Shown piece by piece: positions 7,712 to 13,604 of a DNA stretch of 22,595 nucleotides. The stretch covers positions 1-22,595 of the forward strand of contig CAKVIS010000031.1 in assembly GCA_934754415.1 (NCBI GenBank), written 5' to 3'. The notes under the pieces are model-generated. The model was not told where the DNA came from. It saw nothing but the letters and a program-made list of their open reading frames with translations, and searched no databases. Origin of the DNA: an uncultured Bulleidia sp. (GTDB lineage Bacteria; Bacillota_I; Bacilli_A; Erysipelotrichales; Erysipelotrichaceae). Within the stretch, counting starts at the first letter, position 1; the number at the start of each line of letters is the position of its first letter. Made by a program: the position numbers and the translations under genes.

Positions 7712-8599
7712 TTACTGCACTTTTGTCTTTCCTGCCAGTACGTTTTTATAATCTTCCAGATTCTTCTGTAATAAAGCAGGCGTATCCAGTTCATATGGGC
7801 ACTTTGCCTTGCATGCATTGCAATGAAGACAGGTTTCAATCTTTGCCATTTCCTTCTGCCAGTAGGCATTTAACCAGGCTTCAGACAGTGCTCTTCTTAA
7901 CATCAGTGACATACGCGCACACTGATTGATCGTAATTCCCTGAGGACAAGGCATGCAATACCCGCATCCTCTGCAGAAATCACCCGATAATTCTTCCTGT
8001 TCTTTTGCAATAAACGCAGCGGTTTCTTCATCCATACAAGGTGTATCGCTCATGTAGGACAGCCATTCCTCCAGTTCTTTCTCCTTCTGAATCCCCCAGA
8101 TAGGTAATATATCAGGATACTGACACATATAGGCCATGGCAGCTCTGGAATTGCTGATCAACCCTCCGGCCAGTCCCTTCATGCATACAAAACCCATATT
8201 GGCCTCCTGACACATCTGCACAAGCTTGATTTCCTGCGGACCGGAAAGATAACTGAAAGGAAACTGCATGGTTTCATACAATCCGGATTCCACACATTCA
8301 TATGCAATACCTATCTTATGTGCTGTCACACCGATATGTCTGATTTTCCCCTGCTTTTTAGCTTCCAGCATGCATTCATACATGCCAGTACCATCACCTG
8401 GCTTATAACATTGCCCGACACAATGAAACTGATACACGTCGATATAGTCTGTCTGCAGTTTTTCCAGAGAAGTTTCCAGATCTTTCCAGAAATCTTCAGG
8501 TGTAGTCGCTGCTGTCTTTGTGGCAATATACACCTTATCCCTCATGTCCTTAAAAGCTTCTCCCACCTTTTCTTCAGAATCGGAGTATGCTCTCGCAGT
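7712..8599 (-). CDS. Aldo/keto reductase with C-terminal 4Fe-4S domain, 3' exon (residues 48-342)
   Basis: This is the major part of a predicted NAD(P)H-dependent oxidoreductase. The residue numbers refer to the protein obtained by joining this segment to 10801-10941. It carries the TIM-barrel catalytic residues Y52 (TARAYSDSEEK), K75 (YIATKT) and H106 (DVYQFHCVG). The C-terminal third is ferredoxin-like, with CRGCGYCMPC...C and CLHCNACKAKC motifs that should bind two [4Fe-4S] clusters, as in COG1453-type reductases. The frame has no start of its own: translation would need the exon at 10801-10941, from which it is separated by the mobile element at 8600-10800. The first in-frame GTG (8566) is internal to the AKR fold and lacks a ribosome-binding site. 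It may be functional only after RNA splicing. The substrate is unknown. Confidence 0.88.
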   Translation of the reverse strand, partial: TARAYSDSEEKVGEAFKDMRDKVYIATKTAATTPEDFWKDLETSLEKLQTDYIDVYQFHCVGQCYKPGDGTGMYECMLEAKKQGKIRHIGVTAHKIGIAYECVESGLYETMQFPFSYLSGPQEIKLVQMCQEANMGFVCMKGLAGGLISNSRAAMAYMCQYPDILPIWGIQKEKELEEWLSYMSDTPCMDEETAAFIAKEQEELSGDFCRGCGYCMPCPQGITINQCARMSLMLRRALSEAWLNAYWQKEMAKIETCLHCNACKAKCPYELDTPALLQKNLEDYKNVLAGKTKVQ

Positions 8600-8744
8600 C
8601 TGAACTACTCATGACTAAAGTCACGAAGTTCCTGCGAACTCTGTATCCCTGGAATGATTACTCATTCCCCGTTCTCAGATATATTAGCAGGCTATCCCCG
8701 CAGTTCCTGCGGTTCCTACATATGTCAGACAACTTCAAGTTGTC
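8600..8744 (-). ncRNA. Probable omega RNA (TnpB guide RNA scaffold) at the right end
   Basis: Between the last tnpB codons and the element's right end the minus strand folds into a series of hairpins. GACAACTT/AAGTTGTC spans 8728-8744 (8-bp stem, overlapping the tnpB 3' end). CCGCAG/CTGCGG spans 8698-8712. GGAATGA/TCATTCC spans 8651-8668. AGTTC/GAACT spans 8627-8640. In IS605-family elements this region gives the TnpB guide RNA, whose 3' guide segment is read from flanking DNA; here the guide would begin with ACTGCGAGAGCATACTCCGA at 8599-8580. The role is established for the family. The exact 5' end of this RNA is not visible. Confidence 0.7.
8608..8628 (-). repeat. Right-end imperfect palindrome of the IStron
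   Basis: On the minus strand CGTGACT and AGTCATG form an imperfect hairpin about 8 nt from the element's end. It shares the core GTGACTTTAGTC with the left-end hairpin at 10766-10785. Such subterminal hairpins are what IS200/IS605 TnpA binds on single-stranded DNA. Confidence 0.75.
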
Positions 8745-9837
8745 TTAAGCCTTCGTTTAAAATATTTATACTTGCGTTGATATCTCTATCGTGATGTGTT
8801 CCACATACTGGACACATCCACTCTCTAACCGATAGATTCTTAACTAACGAATTTTTGTAGCCACATGCTGAACAAAGCTGACTGCTCGGGTAGAAACGGT
8901 CGACTTTAATCACCGTCTTACCGTACCATTTAGCTTTGTATATTAGCTTAGCCACAAATTCATACCACGATGCACTGAGAATAGATTGTGCAAGATTATG
9001 ATTTCTCACCATGCCTGACACATTTAAATCTTCAATACAGATAACGTCATTCTCACTTACAATTCTTGTGGACAGTTTCTCAAGAAAATCCTTTTTCTGA
9101 TTCGTTGCTTTTTCGTATAGGCGTGCAAGTTTGATACGGTTCTTTTCCCAGTTGGAACTACCTTTTGATTTTCGAGATAGCTCTCTTTGAAGTCTCTGTA
9201 TCTGTTGCAATGTCTTATTCAAAAAACAAGGATTTTCTACTTTCTCGTGATTACTCATAGCACAGAATTCTTTGATTCCAAGGTCAATACCAATTTGATT
9301 GTCGGTCATCGGCAATTCCCTGACATCCTCTGTCTCAATACAAACGCTGGCATAATACTTGCCAGAAGGCGTTCTGGATATAATGACATTACGAATGTCA
9401 CCTTGTGGTGTTTTCTTATCTCGATATCTGATATGCCCTAATTTTGGCAATTTAATATACGAGCTATCCACTGAAATATTGTTATTCGTAAACTGTGTTT
9501 TGTAAGAATCGTGATGATCATGTTTGGATTTATAGTTTGGATACCCTGCTCCATGTTTCATATTTTTGAAAGCCTGGCAAAGGTCTCTCAAACTGTTTTG
9601 CAGAGCAAACTTATCTACTTCTTTCAAAAAGCTTAACTCTGTTGTAGTTTTCCAGAACGTGAGCATTTTGCTAAGTTCATCATAAAACACAGGTCTTTTT
9701 GCATTAGCATAGGTATCTTCACAGATATGCAATGCTTTGTTGTATACAAGACGTACACATCCAAATGTGCGATTCATCAAATTCTGCTGTGATTTTGTTG
9801 GATAAAGTCTGACTTTATAGGCTTTTGTGATAGTCAT
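8725..9837 (-). CDS. tnpB: TnpB, IS605-family RNA-guided nuclease
   Basis: This 370-residue protein is of the TnpB family, the ancestor of Cas12. The N-terminal region opens with MTITKAYKVRLYPTKSQ, the usual TnpB start. The RuvC-like nuclease is complete: D185 in IGIDLGIKE, E269 in ICIEDLNVSGM and D352 in HDRDINASINI. A four-cysteine zinc finger (C322, C325, C342, C345) lies between the last two motifs. I chose the start at 9837 because it overlaps the tnpA stop (ATGA); an upstream in-frame ATG at 9927 lies inside tnpA. TnpB proteins use an RNA made from the element's right end to cut target DNA next to a TTGAT-like motif, helping the element persist after excision. Nothing suggests inactivation. 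Confidence 0.95.
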   Translation of the reverse strand: MTITKAYKVRLYPTKSQQNLMNRTFGCVRLVYNKALHICEDTYANAKRPVFYDELSKMLTFWKTTTELSFLKEVDKFALQNSLRDLCQAFKNMKHGAGYPNYKSKHDHHDSYKTQFTNNNISVDSSYIKLPKLGHIRYRDKKTPQGDIRNVIISRTPSGKYYASVCIETEDVRELPMTDNQIGIDLGIKEFCAMSNHEKVENPCFLNKTLQQIQRLQRELSRKSKGSSNWEKNRIKLARLYEKATNQKKDFLEKLSTRIVSENDVICIEDLNVSGMVRNHNLAQSILSASWYEFVAKLIYKAKWYGKTVIKVDRFYPSSQLCSACGYKNSLVKNLSVREWMCPVCGTHHDRDINASINILNEGLRQLEVV

Positions 9838-10238
9838 ATATTCACCACCTTCTGTGTTTGAATGTATGTTCTTATCTGGTCTTCTGTATTTTCTGACACA
9901 GTAGCCACAAAATAAGAAGGATTCCACAAATGACCTTTATACAACTGTTCCTTTAATTCAGGCATCTGCTTGAAAAGTTTATGTGCAGACACACCTTTCA
10001 ATGCCTTCATCATACTAGGGATGTAGTTTTGAGGAGAACAGCTCACAAGCAAGTGAACATGATCTTTATCCATATTCATTTCCTCAATTGTGAAGTTATT
10101 ATCTTCAGTAATCATTAAGAATATGTCCCTCAATCGAGTTTCAACTTCACCAACAAGTATTGGTTTTCTATATTTTACACAAAATACAATGTGGTATTGT
10201 AAACCGTAAACATAACCTCTTCCATGTACAATATTCAT
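9834..10238 (-). CDS. tnpA: TnpA, IS200/IS605 Y1 transposase
   Basis: This 134-residue HUH-family single-strand transposase has the metal-binding motif DKDHVHLLVS (H60, H62) and the catalytic tyrosine Y125 in IRTYIQTQ. The opening HGRGYVYGLQYHIVFCVKYRKPIL is typical of the family, and the length is standard. A GGGAG ribosome-binding site lies 6 nt before the ATG at 10238; the in-frame extension to 10280 is upstream of that site and was not used. It overlaps tnpB by 4 nt. It should act as a dimer, cutting and joining single-stranded ends at hairpins such as 8608-8628 and 10766-10785. A TATAAT-like sequence lies between the intron core and tnpA, but no convincing -35 accompanies it. The gene appears intact, so the element may still be mobile. 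Confidence 0.95.
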   Translation of the reverse strand: MNIVHGRGYVYGLQYHIVFCVKYRKPILVGEVETRLRDIFLMITEDNNFTIEEMNMDKDHVHLLVSCSPQNYIPSMMKALKGVSAHKLFKQMPELKEQLYKGHLWNPSYFVATVSENTEDQIRTYIQTQKVVNI

Positions 10239-10351
10239 AGGTATCTCCCTATAAATATTATAATATATATGTAGGCACAAAAAGGTGCCACTTTACGGTC
10301 AAATATAAGTATTTTAAACTAAACATATGTAAGAACTCAAAAGAACTTTGA

Positions 10352-10800
10352 GTAGTTGTTGTTCACCATAGCTCGCTACTTCTATGGCAGTCCTTTTGGG
10401 ACATCCTGTACTTTCATACAGGCACAGACTATATCTTATCCATGACAGCTTCGTATCTTCACTGTTTTAGGCGAGACCACTTCCATCCGCTTGGATGTAC
10501 TCCCCTCACGAGGGATAGTCGTTGAACTTTCTCCTATTCGGAGCTTAGCTGCTGATTTTCGATTTGCCAGTGTTCAGGGTTTAACCATGCACCATACAGT
10601 AGATTTTTTCTGCTTTCGCTGCATTCACGCCTGGTTATATTTCAAACCTACGTTGTAGCTCTACTGCCTTTACGAATTGTTCCAGCAATTCAGTCTCTTT
10701 GTTGGGTATCGTAGTATACCACTACGTACAAATTTCTCTATACGCTAACTATACTGTTTGGTTTACTCACGACTAAAGTCACGAGTGCGCCAAACGTCTA
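10352..10800 (-). ncRNA. Group I intron catalytic core (IA-like) of the IStron
   Basis: On the minus strand the R element GTTCAACGACTAT (10527-10515) and the S element AAGATATAGTC (10437-10427) are near-identical to those of phage td-type introns; GACTAT and ATAGTC pair as P7. Two short hairpins between them (CCCT/AGGG and CATCC/GGATG) fit the P7.1/P7.2 insertions of subgroup IA. CTCC/GGAG just before R fits P6. P1 can be drawn: exon TTGAT (10805-10801) pairs with GTTAG (10749-10745), the terminal U opposite G, and the helix continues into GTTTGG (10795-10790) pairing with CCAAAC (10761-10756). Hairpins after S (CCTGTA/TACAGG, CCATAG/CTATGG) fit P9-type stems. The 3' splice site is far away at 8600/8599. 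The 3' limit of the core is approximate. The 562-nt stretch 10239-10800 holds no protein gene. Confidence 0.9.
10766..10785 (-). repeat. Left-end imperfect palindrome of the IStron
   Basis: CTCGTGACTTTAGTCGTGAG forms an imperfect hairpin (outer CTC/GAG, inner GACT/AGTC, two G-T pairs between). It shares GTGACTTTAGTC with the right-end hairpin and lies 15 nt inside the element, as expected for the TnpA-binding left end. It also sits in the apical part of the intron's P1 helix. Confidence 0.75.
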
Positions 10801-10941
10801 ATCAAAATAGCGCATACCACCTTCATAAGCTTTTCTTAAAAGATACACTGCCTCTTCCTTAGAAATACGCTGTACAGGTAAAGCACCAAACGCATTCTGC
10901 GGTACAGTGATACCTGTTTTTCCCAAAGTCACCATTTTCAT
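10801..10941 (-). CDS. Aldo/keto reductase, 5' exon (residues 1-47)
   Basis: The ATG at 10941 is preceded by AAGGAG at 10956-10951. The frame encodes 47 residues beginning MKMVTLGKTGITVPQNAFGA and ending GGMRYFD. The last codon, GAT, encodes D47, the conserved aspartate of the AKR catalytic tetrad. The element at 8600-10800 follows directly, and its first three bases (TAG) are an in-frame stop. Joined to 7712-8599 this gives 141 + 888 nt, a 342-residue protein with D47, Y52, K75 and H106 in the canonical FDTARAY context. Without splicing only a 47-residue fragment would be made. There is almost no room for a promoter upstream, so it is probably read from argS. Confidence 0.85.
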
Positions 10942-10962
10942 AATTGTCTTCTCCTTAAACAA

Positions 10963-10985
10963 AAGAGTGTCACATGGACACTCTT
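10963..10985 (-). terminator. Terminator-like hairpin between argS and the aldo/keto reductase
   Basis: On the minus strand AAGAGTGTC (10985-10977) and GACACTCTT (10971-10963) form a perfect 9-bp stem with a 5-nt loop, followed by TTGTTT. It starts a few nucleotides after the argS stop and ends 7 nt before the reductase ribosome-binding site. The tail is not a pure T run, so leakiness is likely; read-through may be the only way to express the reductase. Confidence 0.65.
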
Positions 10986-10988
10986 ATA

Positions 10989-12647
10989 TTACATCTTTTC
11001 AGGTGCAGTTACACCAACAAGATCCAATGCATTTTTCAATGTAATCATTGTCGCATGAATCAGACCAAGTCTCTGGTTTGTCAGTTCAAGATTTTCAGGA
11101 TTGTATACTCTGCATGCATTGTAGTAGCTGTGGAATACCTTTACCAAAGAGATGATATAGTCTGTAATATGGTTAGGCTTACGACTCTTAGCCGCATTTG
11201 CGACTTCCTGAGGGAATTCAGAGATGAGTTTCAACATCTGTAATTCCTTTTCTTCTGTCAGCAGATCATAGCTGTCCACTTTTTCAAAAGATGGAACATC
11301 TTCTCTTGTAACAATGGAATTCATTCTGCTGTAAGCATACTGTGCATAATATACAGGGTTATCATTTGTCTTTGTACGTGCCAGGTTCATATCAAAGTCC
11401 ATATGGCTTCCAACGTCCTTAGATACGAAGAACCATCTTGCCGCATCCACCCCAACGTCTTCACACAGTTCTCTGATAGTAATGGCATTACCTGTACGTT
11501 TGGACATCTTGACTTCCACACCGTTATCCACCATTCTTACCATCTGAATCAGGTCTACCACCAGCTGTTCAGGCTTATAGCCAAGGGCTTCAAGAGCACA
11601 CTTCATACGGATGACATAACTGTGGTGATCAGCACCCCATAAGTCAATCAGAGTATCATAGCCTCTTTCAAACTTATATACATGGTTGGCAATATCCGGT
11701 GTAAGGTAGGTTAATAAGCCTGTACTCTTACGCAGTACTCTGTCCTTATCATCTCCATATTTACTGGACTTGAACCATAAAGCACCCTCTGCTTCATATG
11801 TCAGATCCTTTTCCTTCATCACTTCCAGAACATCTTCAATACGTTTGGAATTGTTTTCATAGAAGAAACGTTCATGCATCCAGGAATCAAAATGCACTCT
11901 GAAAAGATCAAGATCTTCTCTGATGGCATCCAGTTTCATTTCAATGCCTTCATCCTTGAAGTAATTGGTACGTTCTTCCTCATCTGCATGAAGCCACTTA
12001 TCTCCGTCTTTAGACTGGATTTTCTTAGCCACTTCCACAATATCTGCCGCGTGATACCCTTCTTCCGGTAACGGATAGGAAATGCCATACAGTTCACAAT
12101 ATCTGGAATAAATGGATTCTGCCAGCATATCGATCTGATGACCTGCATCGTTGACATAGTATTCTCTTAAAACATCATAGCCGGATACTTTTAAGATTCT
12201 TGTCAGCGCATCACCCCATGCCGCACCACGGGCATGACCGCAATGCAGATTTCCTGTAGGGTTGGCAGAGACGTATTCCACCAGCACCTTTTCACCATTA
12301 CCGATATTGTTAGTACCATATGCCTCTTTTTCTTCCAGTACTTTGTTAATAACGGAAGATAATGCACTGGCCTTCATACGGAAGTTAATAAATCCAGGAT
12401 TGGCAAGTTCTACACTTTCTGCACCAGCATAGTTTTCCTTCAGGTATTCCACCAATGGTTCTGCAATCATCATTGGTGCTTTATGTAACTGCTTGGCTAA
12501 ACGCATAGCCACACTTGTGGAATAATCCCCCATCTTAGGATCTCTTGGTGTTTCCACAACCACCTGTTTTTCATCAGGTTCTATATCATAGACATGCTTT
12601 ACAGCATCTTTCACAGCCTGTAAAATTTCTGTTTCAAAATTACTCAT
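10989..12647 (-). CDS. argS: Arginyl-tRNA synthetase
   Basis: This class I aminoacyl-tRNA synthetase charges tRNA-Arg in the cytoplasm. The protein is 552 residues, normal length. It shows the N-terminal additional domain, the HIGH-type motif in SANPTGNLHCGHARGAAWGDAL (HCGH at about 135-138), the KMSKS-type loop VKMSKRTGNAITIREL, and a C-terminal helical anticodon-binding domain ending VGVTAPEKM, where argS proteins typically end ...RPM or similar. I chose the start at 12647 (MSNFETEILQ) because AAAGGAAA sits about 8 nt upstream; the in-frame ATG at 12674 would place that site inside the gene. It is divergent from the degenerate HAD gene. Confidence 0.97.
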   Translation of the reverse strand: MSNFETEILQAVKDAVKHVYDIEPDEKQVVVETPRDPKMGDYSTSVAMRLAKQLHKAPMMIAEPLVEYLKENYAGAESVELANPGFINFRMKASALSSVINKVLEEKEAYGTNNIGNGEKVLVEYVSANPTGNLHCGHARGAAWGDALTRILKVSGYDVLREYYVNDAGHQIDMLAESIYSRYCELYGISYPLPEEGYHAADIVEVAKKIQSKDGDKWLHADEEERTNYFKDEGIEMKLDAIREDLDLFRVHFDSWMHERFFYENNSKRIEDVLEVMKEKDLTYEAEGALWFKSSKYGDDKDRVLRKSTGLLTYLTPDIANHVYKFERGYDTLIDLWGADHHSYVIRMKCALEALGYKPEQLVVDLIQMVRMVDNGVEVKMSKRTGNAITIRELCEDVGVDAARWFFVSKDVGSHMDFDMNLARTKTNDNPVYYAQYAYSRMNSIVTREDVPSFEKVDSYDLLTEEKELQMLKLISEFPQEVANAAKSRKPNHITDYIISLVKVFHSYYNACRVYNPENLELTNQRLGLIHATMITLKNALDLVGVTAPEKM

Positions 12648-12763
12648 TTTCTGATTTCCTTTCTTTTTATACAATACCCCGTAAAGTGTACCACAAACTC
12701 ATGAAAAGTACCTATACAAGGTGATACAATGAACTTAGAAAAATAGTAAAAGGAGATCTCTTT

Positions 12764-13579
12764 ATGCCAAAGAAACTCAATACTGCCAAAAATATCAAGA
12801 CAGACACTGCAGAACCATTCATACTCTTCTCCTTTGATGGTGCAGTGATGTATACAGAACCGGCAATTCTTGCCACCTATCGTCACGTATTTGAAAAGCT
12901 TGGAAACGGCATGGAATTACAGTCCCAAAACGAGCAGGAAATCTTACGTTCTTCAGAAAAAGAGGTCTTTGAAAAATACTTACCTGAAATAGATACCATG
13001 AAGGCTTTACAGATGTACAACACCTACCAGTCTTCTCATCTGATTGATATGATTCAGCCAATGCACGGAGTAAGAGATTTATTACAGTGGTTAAAGCGTA
13101 AAGAATATACCATTGGCATTGTTTCAGCAAGAGACAGAAATATCATTGTAGATCTGTTACAGCATACTGGCATATTTGAATTCTTCGATATCATTATCGG
13201 TACAGCCGGGCATAATCTAGAAAGAAGTGATGCCATACTCAAAGCCTGCAGGTTAGCCAATGCACAATCCTGTATCTTCATTACCGATTCCGCCAGCAAC
13301 ATTCTTGCAGGTATTGCCTCAGGTGCCTTCACCATTGGTATTGTCTCTCACCCGGAAAGAACAGAAGCTCTTTCTGAAGCAGGAGCAGGGTTTCTGACAA
13401 AAGATTATCACCAGATCAAAAAACTCATCCAGGGAGAACCATTCTGGTTAGCATATACACTGTTATATCCGGAAGTTATAGAACGCATGCAGATGGAAGC
13501 TCAGAAACGCCAGGAAAAAGAAGAGAAAAAGCTCCTGAAACAACAAAAGAAGCAGAAAACAAAAACAGCGCAAAAATAA
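12764..13579 (+). CDS. HAD-fold protein of the phosphoglycolate phosphatase/PpaX type, probably catalytically dead
   Basis: This 271-residue protein matches the HAD fold of pyrophosphatase PpaX and phosphoglycolate phosphatases in layout: motif I region at 20-30, helical cap, then PMHGVRDLLQWLKRKEYTIGIVSARDR. However, the catalytic residues are altered. Motif I is ILFSFDGAV, with S23 where the nucleophilic Asp belongs. The motif III lysine is missing (HNLERSDAIL). Motif IV reads ITDSASNI, with N179 in place of an expected Asp. It has an extra 18-residue N-terminus and a Lys/Glu/Gln-rich C-terminal tail from about residue 240. This suggests a binding or regulatory role rather than phosphatase activity, which is inference. 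AAAGGAG with 8-nt spacing precedes the ATG. Confidence 0.82.
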   Translation: MPKKLNTAKNIKTDTAEPFILFSFDGAVMYTEPAILATYRHVFEKLGNGMELQSQNEQEILRSSEKEVFEKYLPEIDTMKALQMYNTYQSSHLIDMIQPMHGVRDLLQWLKRKEYTIGIVSARDRNIIVDLLQHTGIFEFFDIIIGTAGHNLERSDAILKACRLANAQSCIFITDSASNILAGIASGAFTIGIVSHPERTEALSEAGAGFLTKDYHQIKKLIQGEPFWLAYTLLYPEVIERMQMEAQKRQEKEEKKLLKQQKKQKTKTAQK

Positions 13580-13591
13580 CGCTGTTTTTTT
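13562..13591. terminator. Bidirectional intrinsic terminator between convergent genes
   Basis: AAAACAGCG (13562-13570) and CGCTGTTTT (13580-13588) form a 9-bp stem followed by a T run on the plus strand, and also by a T-rich run on the minus strand. The stop codon of the HAD-like gene lies in the loop. It serves both this gene and the Ntn hydrolase gene. Confidence 0.85.
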
Positions 13592-13604
13592 AGTACAACA
13601 TACT

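Larger units (their letters stand above)
8600..10800 (-). mobile_element. IStron: IS200/IS605 element fused to a group I intron
   Basis: The 2,201-bp insertion is bounded by the target TTGAT on its left-end side (exon bases 10805-10801) and by a terminal G at 8600. In transcriptional order it contains a group I intron core, tnpA, tnpB and a structured right end. No target duplication is present, as expected for Y1-transposase elements. Both ends carry a hairpin sharing GTGACTTTAGTC. Deleting exactly this interval restores the aldo/keto reductase frame (TTT GAT | ACT GCG), and the intron ends with G, as group I introns do. The arrangement and target match the CdISt1 IStron type known from Clostridioides difficile. 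The boundaries are set by frame restoration, the U before the 5' splice site, and the P1 helix. Confidence 0.9.

Noticed and set aside
9838..9927. Upstream in-frame extension of tnpB (30 extra residues)
   Set aside because: It lies within tnpA, and the extra residues do not resemble TnpB; the ATGA overlap start at 9837 gives the usual MTITKAYKVRLYPT opening.
10239..10800. Group II intron or riboswitch in the non-coding part of the element
   Set aside because: No reverse transcriptase gene and no domain V-like hairpin were seen. The R and S elements are those of group I introns.
7712..10941. Aldo/keto reductase as a simple pseudogene disrupted by an insertion sequence
   Set aside because: The element contains a group I intron core on the coding strand, and its exact removal restores the frame and the catalytic tetrad, so a spliced functional gene is the better reading.
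12661..12696. argS promoter TTGTGG-17-TGTATA
   Set aside because: The -10 is poor, and the predicted transcription start would fall on the ribosome-binding site.
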